Shown one piece after another: positions 1 through 7,000 of a stretch of DNA of 8,119 nucleotides. The position numbers were made by a program, and so were the translations under genes. Under the pieces are notes generated by a model. That model made no database searches, was not told the origin of the DNA, and worked only from the letters and a program-made list of their open reading frames with translations. The stretch comes from Lachnospiraceae bacterium. GTDB taxonomy: Bacteria; Bacillota_A; Clostridia; Lachnospirales; Lachnospiraceae. The DNA lies in NCBI GenBank assembly GCA_003446335.1, contig DMAZ01000265.1, forward strand, positions 1 through 8,119. The letters run 5' to 3'. Position 1 is the first letter of the stretch. Each line of letters starts with the position of its first letter.

Positions 1-485
1 TGTTCTGGGACGCGAAGAAGACGGAACGCCTGAATGATCTTTATGAAGGAAAACTGCACTTTCTGCAGAATAATTATTACAGTTACGGGGATTACGCGCT
101 GGTCGGCACGAAAGGGTTCTGCTTTGAGGGACCGTTTTACCTTGACCGATACGGCCATGTCATCGGATGGGATGAGACAAATGCCGCCCACGCCGAGAAA
201 ATCGTCGGCCGTGAGGCAGAGCGCCTCAAGATATCATTTGAGAAGGCAAGAGCCGACGGCTTCCGGAAATTTATCATGTTCCTGCATTACCCGCCTACAA
301 ATGTTCTGCAGAAGAACAGCATCTTCACGAAAATCGCGGAACAGTACGGTGCGGAACAGGTGATTTACGGGCATTGTCATGGAGAATCCCGTTTTCATGA
401 TAGTATTCGCGGAATGAAGAGGGGTATTCGCTACAGTCTGGTCTCAGGAGATTGCCTGCGTTGGAATCCGGTCAGGATTTTGTGA
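1..485 (+). CDS. Metallophosphoesterase, COG1768-like predicted phosphohydrolase (3' part, 5' end outside window)
   Basis: The reading frame is open from the left edge (first full codon at 3) to TGA at 483-485, giving 160 visible residues. Calcineurin-like phosphoesterases use a two-metal centre to hydrolyse phosphoesters. The last two metal-binding motifs are visible: the His of LHYPP (visible residue 95) and GHCHG (residues 123-127). The upstream D-x-H, GDxxD and GNH motifs must lie left of the window. The stretch FLQNNYYSYGDYALVGTKGF (residues 20-39) matches my recollection of COG1768 proteins of roughly 230-240 residues, so about 70-80 residues are missing. There is no signal peptide or membrane segment in the visible part, so it is probably cytoplasmic. 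The substrate is unknown. It converges with the kinase operon across 31 bases and shows no obvious functional tie to it. Family assignment is confident; the exact subgroup is from memory of family sequences. Confidence 0.88.
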   Translation, partial: FWDAKKTERLNDLYEGKLHFLQNNYYSYGDYALVGTKGFCFEGPFYLDRYGHVIGWDETNAAHAEKIVGREAERLKISFEKARADGFRKFIMFLHYPPTNVLQKNSIFTKIAEQYGAEQVIYGHCHGESRFHDSIRGMKRGIRYSLVSGDCLRWNPVRIL

Positions 486-501
486 TGAAATGACCGATGA
501 A

Positions 502-530
502 AAGAGCCGGGATATTTTATCCCAGCTCTT
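502..530 (-). terminator. Intrinsic-terminator-like hairpin ending the kinase operon, with the stop codon in its loop
   Basis: The arms 502-514 and 518-530 pair (AAGAGC-x-GGGATA against TATCCC-x-GCTCTT) around a 3-base loop. In the leftward transcript the odd pair (524/508) becomes a U-G wobble, giving a continuous 13-bp stem followed by UUUUC. In the rightward transcript the same position is an A-C mismatch and no U-run follows, so the structure favours the leftward direction. The TAA of the kinase gene (519-517) overlaps the loop and the adjacent stem base. The U-run is short (four), so termination strength is uncertain. Confidence 0.6.
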
Positions 531-2646
531 CCAGATTCAATGTTTCCGTCACGGAGATATCTTTTACAGGATTATTACTGATATACAGATACCTCAGAGA
601 AGTCATGTTAAAAAGAGAAGAGATGTCGGAAATGCTGTTATTTCGAATGTCAAGATAGATCATATCGGAAAGCCCTTTAAGAGCATCAAGATTTCCGGAC
701 AGCCGGTTGGAATTCAGATCCAGCCAGGAAAGTTCTGTGAGATCCGAAAGAGGAGACAGATCCGTCAGCTGATTGCCGCTCAGGTCGAGATACCTGAGCT
801 TTTTTTTATCTGTAAGGACCCGAATGTCTGAAAGACTGCAGTTTTCAAGATCCAGCCATACCAGTTCGGACGACGCGGACAACGGCATGAGATCGGTTAT
901 CTGTGTATCCTGCAGATCGAGTCTCATCAGAGAAGGCATCTGTTTCAATACAGTAATATCCGAGATGTCATTTTCTCCGATGTAACATTCCTCAAGAGAT
1001 AAACCGTCCAGGAACTGCAGATCTGAGATGCCGGTATTATTGACATCAAGAATCTTAAGTCCGGAAAGCTCATGAATCGGATTCGGAGAGGTCAGAGGAT
1101 TATTTCCGACGCTCAGATCAGCAAGGCTGCCAAGAGAGCCGATCAGGCTTATATCCGTTATTCTGTTCCCTGAGAGCTCCAGATGGGAAAGGCCTGACAG
1201 ATTTGATAAAAAGCTGATATCGGAGACATAATTATTATTCATGTACAGGGATTCCAGACTTTTCAGGTCCGATAGTGATGATACATCTCTGAGATCATTA
1301 TTATTCAGATTCAGCCAGGTCAGGTTCGTCAGCTCGGAGAGAGCGGATATATCATGAATGTTGCTATCCGAGAGATCCAGGGAAGTGAGCGGCCATATAT
1401 CGCTGAGAAAGATATCGCCATTCGAAATCTCTGTTATATTACGTATTGTTTTTTCAAGGTTTTCGTCATTCCAGACCATGACGTGGTCTGTGAGGCCGGA
1501 TTCATTAAAATCAGGGACCTGTACATCAGAGGCAACGGTTTCTTTAGAGTTGCTCCTGATATTAGAGATACCGTACTGCACAGCCGGATACGAACAGGCT
1601 GCGATAGCCAGCGCAATACCGGCTGCCAGCAGATTCTTTTTTAAAAGGGTACGCTTAAGAAGAGGGATCCGCGCTAGCTTTTCCGCATACCGCTCCTCAG
1701 CTTCAGGACCTTTCGATATAGCAAGTCTGGCATTCAGAAGAGAAGAGAGCATCTGTCCGGCATTCTGGTAGCGATCTTCCGGGGCATATCGAATCGCCTT
1801 ATTGATGGCGGCGGAGAGTGCGGTCCCTGCGTTGAGAGGGGCTGGTATCTCCTCCCCGTTCAGGCGCTTTTCCAGCGCTGCGCTTCGCTCTCTGAGTGTG
1901 ACCATCTGCTTTTCCGTATCAAGGAAAGGCATACGAGTCTTATTCATGAGCCAGTAAAGTACAAGACCGAGAGAATAGATGTCGACCGTTTGGTCATACG
2001 GTGAACCGTGGTACATTTCCGGAGCCATGTAATTTACGGAGCCTTTCTGAGATAGTGCGGAGGATATGTTCTCGAGCGTTTTGGCGACCCCGAAATCTCC
2101 GAGCTTAAAGGTATTATCTTCGGAGACAAATATATTCTGCGGCTTTATATCTCGATGAATCGTGTTGTATTTTTCACAGGCGATCAGAGCTTTACACAGA
2201 TCGATGCCGAGCTCTATGGCCTCATCCTGAGGGAAAGGCTGCTTTTGATGCTGATAATCAATGAAGGGTGTGAGGAGCTCCATGCGTATATAGATATCCC
2301 AGGCGATTTCGTTCTGGTGAGGAACAATATGTGATGCCTGGATCCGAACAATATTGGGCGAGTCTTTCAGCTGCTCCATAATTTGGATCTCTTCCTTGCA
2401 GTTTTCCACGATCTGGAAGAAATAGTCCCTTGCATCAGCTGTCGTATGTCCTTCAGCCAGAAAAGATGCTACTTCGGTCTGTGACCGGGGAATCGTGATG
2501 ACCTTGACTGCACTGGACATTCGCCCCGTAGAACTATCAGAAAAAGCTCGATATACGGTTCCGTACGATCCTTCACCTATTTCCCGGGTCACATACCATT
2601 CGGGCCATATGCTTTTAAGTGCTTTATTGACTGAATCAAGAGACAT
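517..2646 (-). CDS. Membrane Ser/Thr protein kinase with extracellular leucine-rich repeats
   Basis: This is a 709-residue Hanks-type kinase with complete catalytic motifs: glycine loop GEGSYGTV (24-31), AVKV Lys48, helix-C Glu near 86, HRDIKPQN (164-171, catalytic Asp166), DFG (184-186) and APE (208-210). About 35 residues lie between Lys48 and the helix-C Glu, longer than in a minimal kinase. Basic residues (KRTLLKK, 331-337) precede a single membrane segment at about 339-356, so the kinase should be cytoplasmic. A linker (about 360-410) leads to about 13 repeats of about 22 residues (417-705) of the LxxLxLxxNxIxDIxxL type, placed outside the cell. The usual PASTA sensor domains of Gram-positive PknB kinases are absent. 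The ATG at 2644-2646 follows the upstream stop by 2 bases, with GGAG about 10 bases before it, inside the upstream gene. It is presumably co-transcribed and translationally coupled. Likely role: phosphorylating Ser/Thr of cytoplasmic targets in response to an outside ligand. The ligand and targets are unknown. Confidence 0.92.
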   Translation of the reverse strand: MSLDSVNKALKSIWPEWYVTREIGEGSYGTVYRAFSDSSTGRMSSAVKVITIPRSQTEVASFLAEGHTTADARDYFFQIVENCKEEIQIMEQLKDSPNIVRIQASHIVPHQNEIAWDIYIRMELLTPFIDYQHQKQPFPQDEAIELGIDLCKALIACEKYNTIHRDIKPQNIFVSEDNTFKLGDFGVAKTLENISSALSQKGSVNYMAPEMYHGSPYDQTVDIYSLGLVLYWLMNKTRMPFLDTEKQMVTLRERSAALEKRLNGEEIPAPLNAGTALSAAINKAIRYAPEDRYQNAGQMLSSLLNARLAISKGPEAEERYAEKLARIPLLKRTLLKKNLLAAGIALAIAACSYPAVQYGISNIRSNSKETVASDVQVPDFNESGLTDHVMVWNDENLEKTIRNITEISNGDIFLSDIWPLTSLDLSDSNIHDISALSELTNLTWLNLNNNDLRDVSSLSDLKSLESLYMNNNYVSDISFLSNLSGLSHLELSGNRITDISLIGSLGSLADLSVGNNPLTSPNPIHELSGLKILDVNNTGISDLQFLDGLSLEECYIGENDISDITVLKQMPSLMRLDLQDTQITDLMPLSASSELVWLDLENCSLSDIRVLTDKKKLRYLDLSGNQLTDLSPLSDLTELSWLDLNSNRLSGNLDALKGLSDMIYLDIRNNSISDISSLFNMTSLRYLYISNNPVKDISVTETLNLEELG
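532..1398 (-). repeat. Array of about 13 SDS22/internalin-like leucine-rich repeats in the kinase ectodomain
   Basis: Residues 417-705 of the kinase fall into about 13 units of 21-23 residues. A typical unit is LTWLNLNNNDLRDVSSLSDL (442-461): a parallel-beta segment, an Asn ladder position and a conserved D-(I/V/L)-x-x-L tail. Most units keep the D-I tail. The fifth (TSPNPIHEL) and the eleventh (SGNLDALKGL) depart from it. This is the SDS22/internalin class, distinct from the BspA class in the divergent gene. Such arrays usually form a curved solenoid that binds protein or glycan ligands. Confidence 0.88.
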
Positions 2647-2648
2647 AA

Positions 2649-3881
2649 TTAGTTCGCTCCGTCCGTATAATGAGTTTCTTCATCGTAAGAGTATGCCCAA
2701 ACCTCTGAAAAGGAGTCCAGAGGATAGTCGGTAAGCAGGCACATCAAAATAAATGCCTCATATGGATTGGATATATTGATTTTACCCATATAGCATTTCT
2801 CCAGAAGTTCATTGGTGTCTTTAATAAAGCGGTGATACCGTTCATTCGGGAGCAGATCACGAGCACGAGCCGCATGAACAAAAAAGTTCAGTGTCATAAG
2901 GTCAGAACGTTCCACCGGGAATTTATTGTTCAGTATGGACGCTATACGTTGGCGATTCAGTCTTTTCTGAGAGAAATTCTTTTTCAGATGAGAAGCAGAT
3001 GCTCCCAGCAGATTTCCCTTTTGATCCAGCGGAATGCCGTTGAACAGATTTCGCTCCACTTCCGCATTTGATATATCTGATATATTAATTTCCGATATAT
3101 TCTCTCCCGATTCTTTTCTGAGCTGAAGTATAGTTTCTTTTGTTTCTGCAAGAAGTCTCTCGAACTCATTTTTTGCTGTGTAGCTGAAAGGATACTTACG
3201 GTCTCTGCATTTCAGCTTTCTGAGAAAAGAGAAAAGTTCATTTTCCGCAAGCAGAGAGACCTGGTTTTTTACTACGATCGTATGGTCGTCCATAGGATCA
3301 GAATAGTCAGGTTCCAGCGTCTTATATTCATCAAGGATCTGCATGGTGCGTGCTGCCCCGTAATGATTCTTTAAGCTGAACCAGTAGATGACCTCCTCGG
3401 GGTTATTGAAATTGAAATCATGATCACGGATTGCCTTCGTCAGAAAAAGACTGACATCTTCTACCGGCATGTTAAGACCGAAGCCCAGGATAAAGATGGT
3501 ATCCCTGCTGACGATATCCTGCCTGAGCCAGTTTTTCACCATGGCATTCAGTTTTGTGGATGTCTCATGGAAAGACTTTGGGGTATTGGTATCCTGAAAG
3601 GAACCTATAATGATATCCTGATAGACGCGGTCACTGATTGCACGGTAATCACCCCTGAGTTCTGCTTTCTCATAGATGTACCGTTTCAGATAATCAGAGA
3701 AAGAAACAACGCTTATCTTTTCCTTAAGATATTTATAAATCATCTCGGAATCAGAGGAATCAAAATCCTCCATCCAGATCAGGTCATGTATTTCATGGGC
3801 GGCGTTGTGTGTGAAATCGAGAGAGTTCCCGGGCATATCCAGTGTGTACTCAGTAATTAAGTCGGTCCAGTTTCTGTTCAT
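2649..3881 (-). CDS. Conserved-looking protein of unknown function, partner of the LRR kinase
   Basis: I cannot assign a function to this 410-residue protein. It has no signal peptide, no long hydrophobic segment and few Cys, so it should be cytoplasmic. It looks mostly helical. It opens with TDLITEYTLDMPGNSLDFTH (6-25). The middle carries a motif-like block, FILGFGLNMPVEDVSLFLTK (130-149), then NNPEEVIYWFSLKN (159-172). A later block at about 294-334 (ASHLKKNFSQKRLNRQRI, then a DLMTLNFFVH segment) is basic and helical and could be a helix-turn-helix-like fold, but this is weak. From memory, similar proteins occur in gut Clostridia, without known function. It is the first gene of the operon: the ATG at 3879-3881 follows a good SD (GGGGTGG, 5-base spacing), and its TAA is 2 bases before the kinase ATG. 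That spacing suggests it is a regulator, adaptor or substrate of the kinase (inference). Confidence 0.85.
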   Translation of the reverse strand: MNRNWTDLITEYTLDMPGNSLDFTHNAAHEIHDLIWMEDFDSSDSEMIYKYLKEKISVVSFSDYLKRYIYEKAELRGDYRAISDRVYQDIIIGSFQDTNTPKSFHETSTKLNAMVKNWLRQDIVSRDTIFILGFGLNMPVEDVSLFLTKAIRDHDFNFNNPEEVIYWFSLKNHYGAARTMQILDEYKTLEPDYSDPMDDHTIVVKNQVSLLAENELFSFLRKLKCRDRKYPFSYTAKNEFERLLAETKETILQLRKESGENISEINISDISNAEVERNLFNGIPLDQKGNLLGASASHLKKNFSQKRLNRQRIASILNNKFPVERSDLMTLNFFVHAARARDLLPNERYHRFIKDTNELLEKCYMGKINISNPYEAFILMCLLTDYPLDSFSEVWAYSYDEETHYTDGAN

Positions 3882-3886
3882 TTATT

Positions 3887-3893
3887 CCACCCC
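3887..3893 (-). promoter_or_regulatory. Ribosome binding site of the 410-residue protein
   Basis: On the minus strand GGGGTGG lies 5 bases before the ATG at 3881-3879. It supports this start and shows that the operon is translated from here. Confidence 0.7.
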
Positions 3894-3927
3894 GTTCGAG
3901 TATGTTGTTTAAAGTTGCTTCATTCTT

Positions 3928-3959
3928 ATCTTAAAAAAAGAGGGAAAGACATCTGTAAA
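3928..3959 (-). promoter_or_regulatory. Possible promoter of the kinase operon (weak)
   Basis: On the minus strand TTTACA (3959-3954) could be a -35 box. The best nearby -10-like hexamer, TAAGAT (3933-3928), is 20 bases away and matches the consensus at only 4 of 6 positions. The operon promoter should be in this region because nothing else lies upstream, but the exact boxes are uncertain. Confidence 0.25.
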
Positions 3960-4010
3960 ATTGATTTTTTATCATTAGGGATAAAAATGTATGAAAAAAT
4001 GAATTTTACA
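3954..4010. repeat. Inverted repeat in the divergent intergenic region (candidate operator)
   Basis: The left arm 3954-3970 and right arm 3994-4010 are inverted copies of TGTAAAATTSATTTTTT, 17 bases each. They differ only at the central S (G at 3963 and at 4001, which cannot pair). A 23-base spacer separates them. Each outer end contains TTTACA pointing outward toward its own gene; the right one is well placed as the -35 box of the rightward gene. The arms lack the GC content of a terminator. A binding site for a dimeric or tetrameric regulator controlling both directions is the simplest reading (inference). Confidence 0.6.
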
Positions 4011-4033
4011 AAAGAAGACTACTTTTATATTAT
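4005..4033 (+). promoter_or_regulatory. Likely sigma-A-type promoter of the secreted protease/BspA gene
   Basis: TTTACA (4005-4010) and TATTAT (4028-4033) are separated by 17 bases, each one mismatch from consensus. Perfect TATAAT hexamers at 4031-4036 and 4036-4041 are alternative -10 boxes but sit at longer spacings. Transcription would start near 4040-4048, leaving a leader of about 45 bases. The -35 box is the outer end of the right arm of the inverted repeat, so a protein bound there would block or modulate this promoter. Confidence 0.5.
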
Positions 4034-4074
4034 AATATAATAGCAAAACTATATTTATAAGAAAGTTCTTTTTT

Positions 4075-4081
4075 GAGGGTG
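4075..4081 (+). promoter_or_regulatory. Ribosome binding site that fixes the TTG start
   Basis: GAGGGTG lies 7 bases before TTG at 4089-4091. The next in-frame ATG (4122) has no such site and would cut away the charged start of the signal peptide. This decides in favour of the TTG. Confidence 0.7.
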
Positions 4082-4088
4082 AAGAATA

Positions 4089-7000
4089 TTGAAACGAATA
4101 TGTGCATTTTCGCTGGTAGTCATGTTAATGGCAGCAATGCCGGCGCAGTCCGTATCTGCAGTTGATTCAATGCCTGCAGTTGAGATCATGCTTGCAGATG
4201 AGTCCGTACCTGCAGATGAGTCCGTACCTGCAGATGAGTCTGTAACGGAAGACGTAAGTACTTCTATTGCTGAAGATGAACCGGATAAAGCCGAATACTA
4301 TAATATAGACCAATCGGAAGAAGATATCATCGAGAACAGTATCGGTGCTCCCGATCAAAGTGAGTATATCTATGATAATGACAGCCGGGAAGGTGACAGC
4401 AATGTGAGCGGAACCTGGGGAGGAGACCTCATGGGGCTTACAAAGGCAAAAGCCCGTGCGGAATTTTACATGGCCGCGGGGTGTGAACTTCCTGAAATTA
4501 AAGTTGCAGTCATCGATTCCGGCATCAACATAAGTCACGAGCTCTTTGAGGGAAGGCTTGATCCTGCAAGTCGTTCTTTTATCCATGAAAACGAGGAAGA
4601 CTATAATGACCTGAATGGCCACGGCACGCACGTGGCCGGTATTATTGCGCAGAATACGCCTTCCAATGTAAAACTGATGGCTTTACAGGTGCTTGATGAG
4701 AACAATAAAGGAACGGCGGATGCTCTTGCTGAGGCTATACGTTATGCCGCTGAAAACGGAGCGAAGTTCATTAATCTGAGTCTGGGCGTATCGCTCGCAG
4801 AATGCGGGGGAGATATTTCGCAGTATGACAGATATAAAGAGACAATCGGGCCGGCTATCTCGGAAGCCTGCAATGCCGGAGTATTTATCTTCGCATCCGC
4901 CGGAAATAACAGTGAAGAACTGTCCGCCGATGCCGGTACATACCCTGCCGTCCTGGATGAAGTCATAACGGTCAATGCGATTACTGAAGATCAGGAATTA
5001 TACAGCTTTTCGAATCGGGGAAGCTGCGTTGATTTCTGCGGACCCGGTGAGGACATTCTGAGTGCCGCTCCGGGCGGAAGCTCTTCCTATTGCTATATGA
5101 GCGGGACAAGTATGGCAGTTCCTTTCGTCGTGTCAGCAGGTGCTCTGATCTGCACTTACAATGAACCGGCGAATCTTGCTAAACTAAAATCCTATCTGAA
5201 AGCCGGAGTGAAAGAAATAGATCATTGCGGATACGGACTGCCTGTATTCGTTGATGGAGAAGTGAAAGGATCAAAATTCTATGAGGAAGGATCGGTATTT
5301 GTAAAACCGGAGATCACAGATGCTTTGACTTTTGGAACCTGGATCAATCTTGTCTGTTGGATACAAGGCGGTGGAGGCGCAACATATAACGTCTACAGAC
5401 GGGAAGAGGGCCAGAAAGAGTTTACTGTTTTTCTTGAAAATCAGAATGCTGATCCCGGTCTTAATAAAGTGGTCATTACGGATGATACAGTAACGGTCGG
5501 TAAAACATATGAGTATTATCTGCGTATCAATCGTCCGTTCGACAGTGAAAAGAATATATCAAAAACAATATCCGTTAAGGCCAGGTATTCTGTTCGCCAA
5601 TTATTTGTTTATGTAGAGGACGGCTTCAGCGATAAGATCAGTGTCGGGGAGACCACCCGGTTACGCGCTGATATTTATCCAATCAATGCGGATGACCAGT
5701 CTGTGACCTGGAAATCGGACTGGGAAGAGATCGCCACGGTAGATGAAAATGGTGTTGTTACGGGAATCGTCCCGGGACATGCCAATATTTATGCCGTGTC
5801 AAATGACACCGGGATCTCGGATGTTGTAAGGATAGAAGTAGTGAAAGAGTCCTATTATTCATGCGGGGAACATCTGAAATGGCACATCGAGGGGGACGAT
5901 ACTCTTATTATCTCCGGAACCGGTGATATGTATGAATACTCTTCTGAAACTCCATGGAAGGACAAGAAAACCGATATACAAAAAATCGTTTTAGAAGATG
6001 GTGTCAACAGCATATCGAATGGTGCATTTTCGGGTTTTCGTAATCTGCGGGAAGTCGAGATGGGAGATGGGCTGCAGACAATCGGTGAGAGGGCGTTTGC
6101 CGGATGTACATCATTGAAGGAAATCAGTCTGCCCGGAACACTGAAAAAAATTAAAAACAGTGCATTCAGTGAGTGTACCGCTTTAAGCGCGATAATTATA
6201 CCCGATTCCGTGACTGCTGTTGGAATTGGGGCATTTAAAGGGTGCACTGCTTTGAGCGCGATAAAAATACCGGACTCCGTGACTGCTCTTGGAAACGGGG
6301 CTTTTAAAGAGTGTACCTCTTTGAGGGAAGCGGTCCTTCCGGCCGACCTGAAACAGATAGAAGACCAGCTGTTCTCCGGATGCAGCAATTTCGGGAAAGT
6401 TACACTCCCCGGGAATCTGGAAAGTATAGGTAGGAAGGCTTTTGCCGATACAAAACTTGAACAGATTGCTATCCCTGACAGCGTTGCGGAGATCGGAAAA
6501 TGGGCTTTCTCCGGTACACCCTTAAAAAGCATTTCTATTCCCCGAAATGTGGAAGTGCTGGATGAAGTGTTCACCAACTGCACCGAATTGATGGAAGTTT
6601 TTATTTCTGCAAATGTGACAAGCCTGACGAAAGCCTTTAAAGGATGTATTAATCTGCATGATATTCATGTGGACAGGAACAACAAGGTGTATACGTCTGT
6701 TGACGGCGTCCTGTTCAGTAAAGACAGAAAACAACTGATCAGGTATCCGCAGGGAAGAGCGGATGAATATAGGGTGCCGGACGGCGTGACAGAAATCGTA
6801 GCAGATGCATTTGGAGAGTGCAGCATCAGGAAAGTGACTCTTTCCGATTCCGTTGAAACGCTCGGAGCATCATCTTTCTGCAACTGTACATCCTTAAAGA
6901 GTATTTATATCTCGGATCATGTTCAGTCCATCGGACGTGCCTGCTTTGACGGCTGTACATCATTAGATGATATTCGACTTCCCTCCGGTTTAAAGGTAAT

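Noticed and set aside
34..363. A 109-residue plus-strand open frame at the left edge
   Set aside because: It is rich in Arg and Ser and out of frame with the phosphoesterase, which covers the same bases and carries the metal-binding motifs.
3420..3860. A 146-residue plus-strand open frame
   Set aside because: It is antisense to the 410-residue gene, which has a good RBS, a convincing composition and an operon partner.
3954..4010. The inverted repeat as a bidirectional transcription terminator
   Set aside because: Its arms are almost entirely A and T, the spacer is 23 bases, and it lies upstream of both genes rather than downstream of either.
3882..4088. A riboswitch or small RNA in the intergenic region
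   Set aside because: The predicted leaders are short and AT-rich, and no conserved riboswitch core or GC-rich stem was seen.
4155..4244. The short repeats as a CRISPR array
   Set aside because: The 18-base units are directly adjacent with no spacers, and they lie in frame within a coding region.
4167..4631. A 154-residue minus-strand open frame ending in RYGLICRYGLIC-type repeats
   Set aside because: The repeats are the reverse complement of the 18-base tract of the protease gene, and the frame lies opposite the S8 catalytic motifs.
5855..6583. A 242-residue open frame on the minus strand inside the BspA region
   Set aside because: It is antisense to an intact coding frame with clear domains, and its own apparent repeats mirror the LRR units. 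It has no recognisable family features and no separate RBS evidence.
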